64,000 nucleotides of DNA from positions 329,196 to 393,195 of the forward strand of contig NW_006768770.1 of the NCBI RefSeq assembly GCF_000204055.1, read 5' to 3'. The notes under the pieces are model-generated. The model saw only the letters and a list, made by a program, of their open reading frames with translations, was not told the DNA's origin and did not search any database. The stretch is from Melampsora larici-populina 98AG31 (taxonomy: Eukaryota; Basidiomycota; Pucciniomycetes; Pucciniales; Melampsoraceae). A program made the translations under genes and the position numbers. Below are positions 10,141 to 22,707 of the stretch, one piece after another (the stretch's first letter is position 1; each line of letters starts with the position of its first letter).

Positions 10141-12448
10141 ATGGTCAACAATAAGAAAAATTCTTCCCACATCCCTTCGTTTGTTTTTTTTGCTTTCCTG
10201 CCAATGCTTCATTTTTTCCTCTTCAATTGGCCATTTCCACTCACATGGATTTGTTTACAGGTCATCCGATGGCCAAATCGATGTCCTGTCCCGTACTCTA
10301 CGTAATCGCACCTATTCACAAGCCCTCATGGGTGTTGGTGGACCTCGGTGAGTATGGGATCTACCTCAGCTTTCGGACCCCAAAAAAAAGACGTAACTGA
10401 AGTTTCTTTGTTTTGTGTAGGATGGGTGCCCAAACATCCACACCGACATTCCCTAGGAGTGGTTTAGTTTTCCCCAGTTCTGGTGGACCGATTGCTCCAT
10501 TCACAAACGATGGAAAATCTCCGCTGACGTCGCCCGTCAAGGACCCTTTAAAACGCTCTAATCAACTAAAATCTTTAATCACGCCGTCTTTGATCGCCAA
10601 GTGGAACGATGCTCCAGCTCCCCCCTCTGCCTCTAGTTCCCAATCTTCATCGATTTCCGCCATTAACCCCCACATAAACCCTCTAATCTTCGACTCCCCT
10701 CAAAAGACCCCATCCACTGTTGCCTCCACCCTGTCAACCGCAACCAACTCCCTCACCAAGACGAGATCCTCGATGAAGAGGGCAGCCACTGTGGCTGACC
10801 TGGACTGTGAAGATCCGGATGAAGGCAATGGTGAGAGCTTTTTCTCTCAATAGTTTTCTCTCTATCACACTGCTCTCAATCCCTTTCTCTCTATCAAACT
10901 CGGCATCGTAAAATTGACCCGTTGAACTTTGTAGAATCTTTTGATTTTTTTCGCACCGGCTCGGTTGCCAAAGTGGGTCCAATTGGGACTCCCAATGCGG
11001 ACACTGATTATGAAGATGTTGATACTGACGCACAACCTAGCGACGACAACGATTCGATGCCCGACAGAAATCGTACCTTGCAAGTTTCGTTTAATTTTTG
11101 GAACCCTGTAGTTCCACCCGAACCTGAACCTTCTAACAGTAAGAAACGCAAGAAGTCTGGCGCCTCCCGACCTAGCCGGTTCAAGTCCACAGTTCCCAAA
11201 TACGAGAATTTCAGCCCGAAGATCGCCAATAAACTCGTCATTACTCATGAAAACATTCCCTTTGTCGTTTTCAAGCTCAAATTATTTCAAACCTGCGCCA
11301 AGAATTGTCCCTGGGTGTCTGACTCTCTTAAATCAGCGTGGTGTGACCCTGACCAGACTCTCAAAATTCAAGGGTTTATCCACGGTTCTCGTCAACATAA
11401 GGCTGTCAAAATGGCCATTGAAGATGAAGATTCTTGCAGCGAATTCTTGGCCCTTGCGTATTCGGTTCCTAGCAGCACGGTCATGGGGTGCAAGATCTTA
11501 CACAAGAATCCCAAGCTTACTGCAAACGCCAATCAAAACTTCCAAAAGAACGCAGCTAAGGCTCCTTCTTCAGATGCGGATCCTCACCCTGAATCGGACG
11601 CCTCGGTAGGTGTAAGTAACCAGAATCCTATTTTCCTTCTTGTAGTCAAGCTAACGGGACTAATTTTCTCAATTAGTCCCGCATCTTGAACCTCGGCGAA
11701 CGTTACAATGAAAAGTTGTTCACACGGTTTTCAAAGGACTTCAAAGCTGGAGAAAACATCGGACGCCTTATCAATCCAAAAGATCATGACCTTTGTATGA
11801 TTCTCAACACTGCGCGCATCCGGACATGGGCGAATGATTGGGTAAGTGAATGTCTTTCTTATCTTTTTCATGTTATTTTATCATTCATAAGTCTTTACTC
11901 ATCCTGCTCCATCCACTTAACAGGCTGACGAGGTACCTGGGGTCGATGAAGTCAACCCTCAGACGAAGCGACCGGAATTCCGTTGGTTTCCTGTGGCTGA
12001 CTACGAGAAGGAAAAGAACCTTCTTCTCGGTTTATCAGGACCACCTCAGCCCGGTACCAGTTCTGGAACCGTCGTCCACCACAACTATTACGGTCAACCA
12101 TTTCCTTCAGCTGCTTACCCCCCCTCTCAACCCAATCAGCCAGTCCCCGCGCCGGCAACGTTCCACCCTCCACCACCTCCTCTCCAAGACCCACCTGAGG
12201 CCCTTCGATTGTCCCCGCCTCCAGGGAACCCGCACTTTGAAGAGTTCCTCATCTTCGCGGGCATAGACGCCAACAAGAAGAAGACTCGCGACATTTTGTC
12301 TGATCAAGGTATTGACTCGTTTAATAGACTTTTGGACCGCCAAACTTACAATTTTGATAGCTTTCGAAGTATGGGGATCGCCTTTGCTCACGCCGATGAC
12401 CTTCACAAGGCTGTTCCGAAATTTAACCATTATCTCAAATCCCGATGA
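10141..12448 (+). CDS. transposon-borne 633-aa protein of unknown function
   Basis: Six exons join in one frame: 10141-10178, 10261-10347, 10421-10830, 10935-11611, 11677-11841 and 11924-12448. Donors are GTTTGT, GTGAGT, GTGAGA, GTAAGT and GTAAGT; the fourth exon could instead end at 11605. The N-terminal third is Ser/Pro-rich and disordered. A basic cluster (NSKKRKKSG) follows and could be a nuclear localisation signal. The middle (about residues 240-400) is compact, with WCDPDQTLKIQGFIHGSRQH and FTRFSKDFKAGENIGRLINP. A Pro-rich linker leads to a C-terminal helical region (FEEFLIFAGIDANKKKTRDI) that resembles a SAM-like or other small helical domain. I recognise no family. Its place beside the transposase, inside the TIRs, suggests an accessory transposition factor or a cargo gene. 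That is inference. Confidence 0.7.
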
Positions 12449-13148
12449 GATACCACTTGATATCCTTTTCGCCACTCGATCATATTTTTAAAGTTTCATT
12501 TTCAATGTTTGTTAACGCTATCCAAAAAACAATGTTCCCCCTAAAAAGATGATATGTTTCTGGCGTCTGGTTTCTCTGTTTTGATATCTACTTAAATTTC
12601 TTGTTTATTTATTTATTGGTTGTGTGGTTTGATGTTCAAGTCAATCTTTGTGATCGCTACCAATTGTTTGAGCATTTTGATGTCCAAAGTAATCATGATC
12701 CCATCTCGGTTATAAAATTGAAAGCCCTCAACACACGTGCCTCTTGACCATGTCCCCTTGTGAGTTTCTTGGCCGACTTAATGCCTCTGCCCAAAACCTT
12801 TGTGTTCATATCTCAGCGCGTTATAGAGAAGGATTTTTTTTTCCCTAAGTCTTTTGCAGCATATCAAAAATATCTTTGGTTCTTTATTTCTCATGTCTTT
12901 GGGAATGGAATTTTTTTTTGTACAATTTTGTTCACTTGCCACTTTACAAAGATCTTTTTGGGTTTGGAAAAGCCTATATACGATAGTTAATCATCTCATT
13001 ATTGAGGCAATAAATTTTGTCACTGGGGTTTGCTCACTGTAAGTCTTTTCGATCGGATCATAATTCTTCATATTCAACATGAAAGGCGAAATAAACAAAG
13101 CAAAAGAGTTTGGCTACAAGCAATTTCATGATAATCAAAGATCAACCC
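12449..13148. other. intergenic space between two convergent transposon genes
   Basis: AT-rich, no gene. It should hold both polyadenylation regions. Confidence 0.5.
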
Positions 13149-14285
13149 CTAAATCCAATAGCCACATACGGCATATAACTTGTGCATGAGGGCACCTGTG
13201 AACAAGTTCCAAGTAACATCCATGATGACATCCTCTTTATCTTCAGCCGCGGTTTGGATGAGGATTTGGGTGCGTCGAAAGTAGGATTTGAGCACGCTGA
13301 AAGCCTTCTCGATCGGATTGAAATCTGGCGAGTAAGGTGGGAGGTACAAAATTCGGATTCCTCTTTCTGCCGCAAGTTCGTCAATACGGCCCCCGTGGTG
13401 GATCCTTGCATTGTCCATCACTAAGACAGAGTTGGCCTCGGGGTATGAATTCATCAACGGAAACTATGCGGTTGACCAGTCAATAAATATAAGCGAGATG
13501 AGGGAAAATCGAACTCAAAGTAAGCTTACCAAACGGTGTTTGAGGAACCCCTCGAAATCTCTACGCAGGTAGCTTCCTTCTTGGCAGTCCAGAGCTAATA
13601 CGCCGCCTTTGAAAATCGCCGGTAGGAGTGAGAACCGTTTGCCCCCACGACTCCAAGGGATTCGGGTGGTCCGTTCCCCTCGTCTAGCGCGTCCAAACTG
13701 CCTGCCGAGATGTCTCTCCTGAACTGAGCACTCGTCTGGATGGATCATGTTCAAAGTCAGCTATGCGTTCACAATATAAACCCCAATTTAAAATAAGTGA
13801 AAAAAACATTGACCTAGGAAAACAAGCATGTTGGGGTTCAAAGCTCCTACTGCATGTAGATACCTCGCTCTCTTGGAAGGACTCTGGTTAGGGTGCACGG
13901 TTCGAGCTTTCTTGACGGTGAGGTGGAGTCGATCCTTCAGATCACTCGCAATTGTTTGTAACGAGACCCATTCGCCGGTGCGTCGATAAACTGCATGGCG
14001 ATACTTGTCCAAGTACAAAGCAGGATTGCCGGCTAGTAACTCCAACATAAAATCTCTATCTTTGTCATTCAAAGCGGTTTTTCTTCCGATGCGCTCGTAA
14101 TCTTCAGGATTACGAATTACTGCATAAGTACGGCGGTACAAGGAGTGCCAACGAGAGATTGTTCGCCGGCTGACAGGGGAGATCAAGAGACGTCGGACTT
14201 GATCGATCGTTTTCCCTGCGCGGAGGTGCTGCACCGCCAGCACCTTGATACTAACTTCATATGGACCACGTTGTGGGCCTCGCAT
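13149..14285 (-). CDS. Tc1/mariner-like DD34E transposase
   Basis: Three exons read on the minus strand: 14285-13814, 13735-13530 and 13463-13149, giving 330 aa, a normal length for the family. The N-terminal helix-turn-helix part includes EVSIKVLAVQHLRAGKTIDQ and SRRTISRWHSLYRRTYAV. The first catalytic Asp (LVFLDECSVQERHLG) is encoded by a codon split across the first intron (13813-13736). The second Asp is in SVLVMDNARIHHGG and the Glu in YSPDFNPIEKAFSV, 34 residues apart, giving DD34E. The protein should bind the TIRs, cut at TA and reinsert. All catalytic residues are present and no stop interrupts the spliced frame. Confidence 0.85.
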
Positions 14286-14546
14286 TGCTAGAAGAGGGAT
14301 GTGGAAGAGTCAGAACAAAGGTTTGAGTTTGATGGATTAAAAGGAAGAAGAACAAACTGTTGGACAGGTGGTGTGACGAATGGTCTGGGCGAAAATTTTT
14401 CCATGCGGCAGAATTTTTTTTTTGATGGGTTGATGGGGGCCGATGCCTGGTCTGTGACGGGGTTTGGTGCTGACGGGTTGTTCAGCCCGCTGCGCTGCGC
14501 ATCGCCTGTACGCGCCTGTGGCGCCGGGGGAAAAAAGCTTCGAAAA

Positions 14547-14579
14547 GTGTCACCATGACACGACTTTCTAGAATAGCTG
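14547..14579 (-). repeat. right TIR of the Tc1/mariner-type element
   Basis: Inverted copy of 9657-9689, followed by TA. The adjoining inner sequence (CCCCC tract and CGCAGCGCAGC) has a counterpart inside the left end near 9700-9755. Confidence 0.85.
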
Positions 14580-14916
14580 TAATAGGATTCTTTTGGAGTT
14601 TATACTCGATGTCTCTTGTTTCTTGCTCAAGGGGTTCATTCTCAACTTGTAGTGTTTGCTTGTTTTATCACGATCGGTTGTTTTGTTTTCTCTCTGTTCT
14701 CTCTGTTTGTTTTGTTTTGAGACAATGAGTCAAGACAGATATATGATTCCATTGTGTCTTGCTTGCTTTGGTTTTGAAATCATAGAGAAGGTCTCTATTA
14801 TTCTGATCTACAACAGTCTACGGTCATGTCAGTATAGATGAGTTCATTGGTTCATCATAAGTTGAGTTCATCAGTTCAGCACAAGTGAATTGACATCGAA
14901 AATGTAAGAATTTGAG

Positions 14917-14966
14917 TCGCCCGGTTCATTTTGTTGAGTTGCCCGGTTGCAAATTGAACCGGGCGA
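14917..14966. repeat. 12-bp perfect inverted repeat with extra CCCGG copies
   Basis: TCGCCCGGTTCA at 14917-14928 is the exact inverse of TGAACCGGGCGA at 14955-14966. Further related motifs (GTTGCCCGGTTGC, ATCGGGCGACA, TTCGGGCGTCGG) follow to about 15025, suggesting a decayed fold-back element. Confidence 0.5.
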
Positions 14967-15717
14967 TGTTTTACTTAAATCGGGCGACAAATTTGCAGCT
15001 ATCCGAAATTCGGGCGTCGGGTTTTTTAAACCGGTTGTCAAATAGTGAGCTCCTTTGTGGTTTATATGGAGAGAATGTTGGGTATAGACAAATGGTGTAA
15101 ATATATTTGTTTTGAAAGGGGTTTATGATCTTTCGTTTAATTGTTGCAAGCTTACCCAATGGGTTGGTATCCTTGTCATTGTTATATGCTCCACCATTGT
15201 TTCATTCATCATCAGTATATTGTTCTTTTGGTTTGCATATACAAACTTTTGCAGCACTCTTGTTTGATGAGTTGTTGTACTACCTTCTCTTTCCCTTTTT
15301 TGACCCCTACCTCTACCTCTATTAACTTTCTGTCTTTTTCTTCTGGCACTTCCATTTTTGTTGGATCTTCCCTTTTCATGATTTGATAAAATGTGATCTA
15401 TGTCTTTGTTGAGATTTTCAGTACTTCCACTGCCAGCATTAAAGAGGTTCCCAGATGGGAATATGGGTCCTAGTGATCAGATTTTTTGAAACTGAATTCA
15501 TATTTCTTTTTGGATGTGTTTTTTATGGCTGAGGTGGCTAGGTATTCAGCCTAGTCTCACCCATTTATTGGTTTAGCCCAGGTGGAATATCTAGGGATGT
15601 TAGATTGGGACGGGCTTTTTTCTGTGTTAGCGCTATTGTATTGTCATGTTGCCTTCCTGAAACATGTTTTGTATAAAGAGTTCTATTTTCTTCCTAAACT
15701 TTGGTTGTTTCTCTAAT

Positions 15718-15852
15718 GTCACAAATCACAATTGTTTTGGTAGGCATCTCACTAATGCTAGTTCATCTAGGTAGATCTTTATTGCCTCTTTATGCAATTG
15801 TCACAAATCACATTTGTTTTGGTAGGCATTTCACTAACACTAGTTCATCTAG
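15718..15852 (+). repeat. 53-bp direct duplication, 82-bp period
   Basis: The block GTCACAAATCACAATTGTTT at 15718 recurs at 15800 with a few substitutions, each copy running about 53 bases to GTTCATCTAG. Two copies only. Confidence 0.7.
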
Positions 15853-18301
15853 CTTTGCATTTCATCCGTTTTGTCCCCGTAGTCTTCAGCATGAATATCA
15901 CCCCAGGAAAATCAAGGTCATGCAGTGCATACAGGTTGCGCGGTCCTGAATGCATGTCTGGACCTGGTGCACCTGTCAGGCATGCAGGACTCATCATCCT
16001 GTGTGCACTCTGTATCAGTCATACCAATCACATGTATTTGAGTACGTACTGAAATGTACATGTCACATAGCTATCAGTTGCTGGCACAGTGCAGAACTTA
16101 TAACTCTACAAGGGTTATACAGAGTGTGAAGGGTACAATCTGCAAGTAATGGCTATACAGAAAGGGTCTAAGGACTGCCCTCCTAAGACAAGACCAGAAA
16201 AAAGAACTTATGTTGAATTGAGTACTGATAAGGCACCAGAGAGAAGTATCTTTAAAGGACCAAAAGCACACAGATCTTAACTCAAAAAGCACTATTTGAT
16301 TTCTTTCAACACTGCTATAGTGTTATTCCAATATGATAACTAAGAAAAAAAGCATATCTTTTTGATATTATTCCCAATAAGTCTTTTTGACTACAACACA
16401 GGCCTAAACCAAAGTAAATTTCTTGTTATATTTGTAATAAAGGGGATATTTAAGTGACCAGGTACTGCTAAAATGAGTTTATAATGATAAAAAACTAATC
16501 AATTTTGACCAAAAACCCCTGGTAACCCTCTGATGACGTCTTTTAATGACTTTGTTACTAACAGATGATGCAATTTACACAGCCAAAAGTGATCAATGAT
16601 GCAATTGGATGTTACACAGTGCCTCTTATGATGACTACAGGTGATTTTTTCCTCATAATCTGGCTGAAAACCTATTTTTGAGGTTACAGGTTTTTTCAAA
16701 TGATGTCCATTTTTTGATTACTAATATGCATCTTATAGATCTTGTGATGCGGATTAATAATTGGCCCCATATCATCTGCTTCTAATAAATGATGAGTGAG
16801 TTATTGAGTTGTGAAGTTAAGGTTTTTGTATGTAAATGTTGTTACATGTATGCAAGTATATGTAAAATTTGAAGTTCACCCCAATTTCTTATTTGTCTTA
16901 TATCTTTCTTCACATACCTCTGTTACTAATGGTTGAAGGTTTTTAAATTCTGTGATCAATGCTTCTGCGTTGAATGAGATATATACCATCCAATTTGGAC
17001 ATCATTTGACATCTGTAATAAGCTGCAAACCTACATTTTTGACAAAATTTGCACCTTTCCTCCCCTTTACACAGCCATTACTAACACTCTATTGCTCCTG
17101 TAATGTTAAATCATCATCTATAACCCTAAAGATCCAGTAAACCCCTCTTGGTAACCTTAAATATTACTGATACCGCCATTACATATGTAAACTACCTGTA
17201 AACCCTAGTTTACCAACTTCAAAAAAGTACTGTTTTCTTAATAACTTCCATTCCTCCTTATCAATCATATTAAAGTTGTTGCTGTATAATATAATGCTTC
17301 TCTTCCATATTCTGACCTTGCAATACCCATAAACCTAATATCACTACCCTCAAAACCATTTCCAAGTCTGTATACCTATATTTTCAAGTTGTTCTTATAT
17401 TTTCTTTCTTTTCTTGATAGTTGATGTTGATCTTAATAATTTGTTTGAAATAAGATGACCTAATAATTATGTACTGTGCAATATATGAGCCTTAAAGAGC
17501 TTCTATTGATCAAATTCCACCTGCTCAAGTTTTTCTTTGCACTGACACCTTTCTGATAACTTTGGTAAACTACTATGATTAATGTTTCTGACTGATCCCA
17601 TAAGTTTATCAACACAGCGGTTTGAATTGCACCGTTCTTGTAGGGCCCTCACACATGTCACTGGTATCACTGGCAGTGGTGTGCTTCATGAAGACATGTC
17701 ATGTAGCTGTGACATGACCCAGGGTGTGGGAATATATTCTGTTTTCAACATGACCACACAACCTGTATTCACTCCATGACCTCAATTTGCCTGGGGTGTA
17801 TTGAGATTTATGAATTCAAATCTGAGGTGTATGTACAGAACTGTGAAGGTGATTTTTTTTGTCTTGTATTGCCTGTCTTCTGGGAGGCCAGGCATTGTCC
17901 TCGCCCTGTGTACTTCTAACTTAACTAAGTACCTCCTCAAACCGTGCACGTCCCCCGGAGCTTGCGGAGGAGGGACTTACAACTTATACAATCTTTTGGC
18001 TTGATACCAATCTGGTATTCACGACTTTCAGTGTTTTTTCATCAAAATCAACACTGCAGCATTTCCTATCAACAACTTGGAAATTCTGAACACACTGTCC
18101 TTTGCAGATGCATGTTGTACATAATAGCCCTCACTTTCTACTTGCCTTGATAAGAAGATATCTGCTTGAGGTGACAGTGAAGAGCCACAAGTTTTTGAGC
18201 CAAAATTAGAGGACTGTGGATGCTTCTCTCTGTCTCTGACAAGGATGGCAGAGAGATTATGCGTTAGCAGAGAGAAATCAAGACTCTTGTGTGTAAAGTG
18301 A

Positions 18302-18310
18302 CTGTAATTG
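18302..18310. repeat. left 9-bp target duplication of the MULE
   Basis: CTGTAATTG directly before the MULE end. An identical 9-mer follows the other end at 30653-30661. Nine bases is the usual Mutator-type duplication. Confidence 0.85.
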
Positions 18311-18567
18311 CTAACTTAACTAAGTCCCCTCCTAGTGTCCGGGGGAAAAAATGCAACAAACCCCGGAGGCACGGAGGGGACTTACATGCTATGTCTGATT
18401 TCTTGGTGACAAGGGAAATGACCTTTTGGTGGTAGAAAAGGGTCCCAAAATAAAAGTTTTTTTGACAATTATGAATTTTCTTGTAATTCTCATATCATGT
18501 GCGCCTGCTTCTTGCGCACCTTTGCATCTACTCAGATTTCAATCCCTTTCCCAAACGCAAAAGTTTT

Positions 18568-18585
18568 TATTGGGCTCCAAACAAG
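18568..18585 (+). repeat. left TIR of the DUF6589/helicase element
   Basis: TATTGGGCTCCAAACAAG, identical to the inverse of 25541-25558. Weaker matches continue for about 25 bases (TCTTxTTGAA). Confidence 0.8.
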
Positions 18586-21157
18586 CTCTTCTTGAATTCT
18601 CGATTTCAAATCTGCTGCGAGGTTACAACTGTTGTGGCCCATATGTAATCTTCAAAACAGATTTGGAATCCATCAAATATCACAACCCTTGACAATCCAA
18701 GAGCATCAGACCCATACTGGGCCTCTCCCCTCGTCTCACAGGACCTTCTCTGTGTCAACCACGTAGAAAATAGCCCTGTGATGGACATGTAGACCAGCAA
18801 GGCTTGCTTGGCCATGACTTTGCCTTTAGAGGCAGGAAGGATCCTGATAGTGTTGATGTGTTCAAGTATTAAATGTATCACTGTTTACCTTGTTTTGGTC
18901 TTGCCTGCCCGTCTGTTCCCTTCAATATTGTCACTACAATTTCCTTGCATATCCTTTTACTCTTTCAACTCTTTCACATATCAACCAACTTGCATCAAAA
19001 TCATTTGGCTGAAATTTCCAATATGTCATCTACCAACATACCAACAGCTGCTAGTGAGGATGCGCAACAAGCCCAACATGAGCTTGATGGACACAAAGAC
19101 CTGAACCACGAAGCAAAAGCAAGATCCAAAAATCATACACTTGACATATGTGATTACATCCAAAAGCTTGGATCAAATCCCAAAAATTTTTTACAGAACT
19201 TACTGGATTCAGATAAACCCAAGATTTTCAAGAGGCGTCAGTTCTGGGGCACCTCTACAGGTTGGGCTTCAACTGAGGAGATTTTGCTCAGCATCAAGAG
19301 ACAAATCTTGTGCGGTCCAGATCGCACTGGACCAGCAAGATGGAACCACTTCATTCTGACAGAGGTGAACAATTTTCCTTGAGGGCGGACATGCTCCTGA
19401 GTCCTCATGGTCCTCTATACTGACATGCCTGTGGTTCTCTACAGGCTCAGGCAATTGTCAATCAAGAAGAGCTACCACGAGGTGCAGCCCCCAAAGGAGG
19501 TTTCTACAGTGCAAACAAACTCGATGAATCATTCTTGGACACTCCAGCTGAACAAGACCGTGCAAAGCTCATTTGCCAGAGTATGCCATTCCTCCATGCT
19601 TTGATATACTCCAAAATCACAGAAGCCAACGTAACTCGGGAAAAAAATCGAATCAACAATGCATCGACAGATACCAGCAACAGCACTAGTGTAGACCAAA
19701 GTGAGAGCGCTGGTCATGAAGTAGACTTTGCTGAACATCTTGAGGGGGTCTCTCATTCGGTTCAAATGGACAACACCAATCTAGACTCACATCGACTCAG
19801 AGAAGTAAGCAGTTACCTAAAATGACCACTTGACCAACCGGTTTTACCATGCTGACTCATGATGTTAGATTCCAATTGTAGTGTTATCCATGATAGCCTT
19901 CGCCTGCAACAGAAGATTCAATGGGCTCCAATTACAGAACTCCCTGTCATTTGTCGCATGTGGAGTCTCTGACCGGGTGAATGACTATCTTCACTTTATT
20001 GGATTAACCTTGTCCAGACAGACAGCTCTGTCTGCCATGGATACACTCGGGGTTGCCGCTCAAAAGTCCATCAAGGACTTATGTGCTCGGCCTTACACCA
20101 TCCGCCCATTACTAGTACTGGATAACATCAACATTCAGGCTCGTGTTCATGATCCGCGCACCGAATCGACCACCAAGATGTTTCATGGTTCATACGTATA
20201 TTCACACGTCATTCCAGACCATCTACTCAAAGAAATCGACCCAGTGGATGCCAGTGTTGCAAACCTTTGAAAGTGTATCCGCCAAAGCCAAAAAGAGCAG
20301 TTCGAGATATATTCTTTGCTGCCCACTGTGGATGAAAGCAAACATTGGACTAGTGTCCTCAAATCCCAGCTCTCGCAAGCTCTGCTTGATTACGTACTCA
20401 AGAAAGACACTCCCGAATACGAGTGTTCTAAAAGTGATTTAACCACCGCACCCCCTTGCATTGACCAAATCATGATGTATACGCCAAAGATATTCATGCT
20501 GAAAATGATGAGTGCTTCTGACAACTCGGCGTCTGGAGTCGCCGAGATGCTTACTCAGTGTAACAAGCAGACTGGACACAATCCGTCCACTTTCAGCCAG
20601 TGCCTCCAAGTCATTGAGGGCGACATGGGCACCTGCCTGAATTTCGAATCGCTGATACGTCAAAGATTTCCAGCTGGGCATCAAGAAGAGGCTCTACAGA
20701 ACGTCCTTAACCTCCCGGGCCTATCACATACTCTTTGGAACATTGTGAGTAAGATACTAAGTCACCACTGGGGTGATCCAAATTACAGCTCAAACACCGG
20801 TTTACATAGGACAGCCGCCGCCCTCGGAATGAAAACGGACAAGCAACCATCGCAGCAAGATTTCAACTCGTTGATGCAAGTCATCCACAAAGGTCACACA
20901 GCAACAATGTTCTTCTTGTTGAAGTATGTACCAAAGCAATGTCTTATGTGTCCCCAAACTCATGTGTGACCTGACTTTTTTTTGAATGTTCAGGCAAACT
21001 ATCGAAGCTTGGCCAAACGAGGTGAGGCTGGACTCGCGCAGGGTAGCCCAATCTATTGTGGACTCATGCTATGACAAGTACTTCACTCGTCAATCTTTGC
21101 TTGATGCTTCCAAAGCAGGTGACTGGTCTATGTATAATATCACTGCCAGCATAGATG

Positions 21158-21329
21158 CCTCGGGTTGAGAAATCCGAGGCATCATCGGAGGCAAATCCTC
21201 CGACAAACCTTGTCCGAGGTATTTGCCCGAGGTATTTTTTTGCCCTGAGAATTACCTCGGATCAAAACCTCGGGAAGCTTCTGTCCGAGGTTTTGCATCC
21301 GAGGATACCTCAGATTTTGTAATCCAAGG
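21158..21329. mobile_element. 172-bp CCGAGG fold-back element
   Basis: Almost the whole sequence forms one long imperfect hairpin. The left arm from CCTCGGGTTGAGAAATCCGA pairs with the right arm ending TCAGATTTTGTAATCCAAGG. The CCGAGG/CCTCGG motif occurs many times. It lies inside the DUF6589 frame and ends the reading frame there. Flanks ATAGATG and AAATATG are only loosely alike, so a target duplication is not certain. Confidence 0.7.
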
Positions 21330-21530
21330 TAAATATGTTGGTGGTGTATGCGCCTTAGACTTCGCGACTTCGCCTCCATTGTCAAGGGTGACAACGCGAT
21401 GAGAGCCGGCGACATCGGTAAAGTTATGTTGATGTGGAAGAGGTGGTCTATAATGGCTCAGGGGACTTCTGGCCTCTCGCATTATGCCATTCATCTGCCC
21501 CGTTTGATCTTGATACTTGAAAAGAACTTA

Positions 21531-22291
21531 CACTACGCCAGATCACTAATTTACCACTGAGTTTAGAAAATTGAAACTGTAGAAAAATATCACCAATACA
21601 GGAGAGGTCAGAAAAATTTGAAAAAATAATGATTCCATTCATGGGTGCTGTCCCCTAATTTTGCATATTTTTGCATATTTTTGCCATGATTTTTGAAGTC
21701 TTCCCAAAGCAAAATGCTCACAGGGGATATTATGTCAGAAACTCAAATTTGGTCCAAAACTAGCAATATTTGGGCAAAAACCTCCAAGCACAAAGATATG
21801 AGTATTTTTGTTCAATCATCTGAACACTTGCAATTTATGGAAGCCACATGATGGCTCTACAAGGTTTATTAAGGTGCTGAAGCCATTGTAGTAATGGCTT
21901 CTATGCTTATATATGGTTCCTGCTGTGTACATCTCTTGATATATCTCACCCATTCTTGGAGACACACAACTTTTTTGTGCACCCAAGCTGTAGAGCCAGA
22001 GTGGCATTCAGAATGTCAAGACACTACATGTTTTGGAGCAAAATTGATGATTTTGTTGGTGTTGCAAGGTCACTGTGTCTCTACCTGCCAGTTTTGGACC
22101 AAAATTGGGTTTCTGAAATTATTTGCATTGTGGTTGTAAAAATATGTAAAAATATGCCAGATGATTGGAATGCACCAAAGGGCCCAACCAATTTTTTTTC
22201 ATATTTTTCTGACCCCTCCCAGCTTTTCCATAATTTTCTATGTCTGCTTAATTTTCTAAACTCAGCGGTAAATTTTAAATTTGGCGTAGTG
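21531..22291. mobile_element. CACTA-type MITE, 761 bp, with TTA target duplication
   Basis: Ends read CACTACGCCA and TGGCGTAGTG. Imperfect TIRs of about 110 bp contain CCGCTGAGTTTAGAAAATT-like blocks. Both sides carry TTA (21528-21530 and 22292-22294), the 3-bp duplication expected for CACTA elements. It interrupts the DUF6589 gene between EKNL and PSAMAKAIKHLL. It has no transposase of its own and would need a CACTA transposase in trans. Confidence 0.85.
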
Positions 22292-22707
22292 TTACCCAGC
22301 GCAATGGCAAAAGCGATCAAACATTTGCTTCTCATTCCAACCGGTGGCCGAGATGGCCACTGGGTAGCAAAGGACTTTTATCTTGAGATTCAAAATTATT
22401 GGCTCAAGTATTTTTTTAACAACTCTGTATGTATGCATCCAATTCTTTATTTGACAATTGGCATAACATTGCTGACATTATACCTCTTGCCCAAAGGGAC
22501 AAGGAACCAAGATCAATCGGCTGATGGAAAGGTTTTCCATCATCATACCACTGGTGAGCTCAGTTTATCCCCACATAGATGTTATAAAAAACTCCAATTG
22601 ATACGGTGACATATTTCAAAAAGCTACGGAAATAAATTCAACAGATGAAACAGTGTTCTGGCCTCAAGGACATCCATCAAACAAAGCCTCATTGCATCAC
22701 CCAGGCG

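Larger units (their letters stand above)
9657..14579. mobile_element. Tc1/mariner-type DNA transposon with a second gene, 4.9 kb
   Basis: 33-bp TIRs beginning CAGCTATTCTAGAAAGTCGT lie at 9657-9689 and, inverted, at 14547-14579, with one mismatch. Weaker similarity runs about 70 bases further inward. TA dinucleotides flank both ends (9655-9656, 14580-14581), the target duplication expected for this superfamily. Two genes read inward from the ends and stop tail to tail about 700 bp apart: an unknown 633-aa protein on plus and a DD34E transposase on minus. Both can be spliced into open frames, so the copy may be recent. At 4.9 kb it is much larger than a typical 1.3-2 kb Tc1 element. Confidence 0.85.
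14580..17918. other. long AT-rich region without a supported gene
   Basis: Only short frames are present and none has a start, splice sites and composition that suggest a gene. It holds a short inverted repeat (14917-14966) and a 53-bp direct duplication (15718-15852), given separately. Confidence 0.5.

Noticed and set aside
18606..18881. 91-codon minus-strand frame near the left end of the DUF6589 element
   Set aside because: No domain and it lies in the probable leader of the plus-strand gene.
21531..22291. Treating the MITE sequence as an intron of the DUF6589 gene
   Set aside because: It starts CACTA rather than GT, has long TIRs and a TTA duplication.
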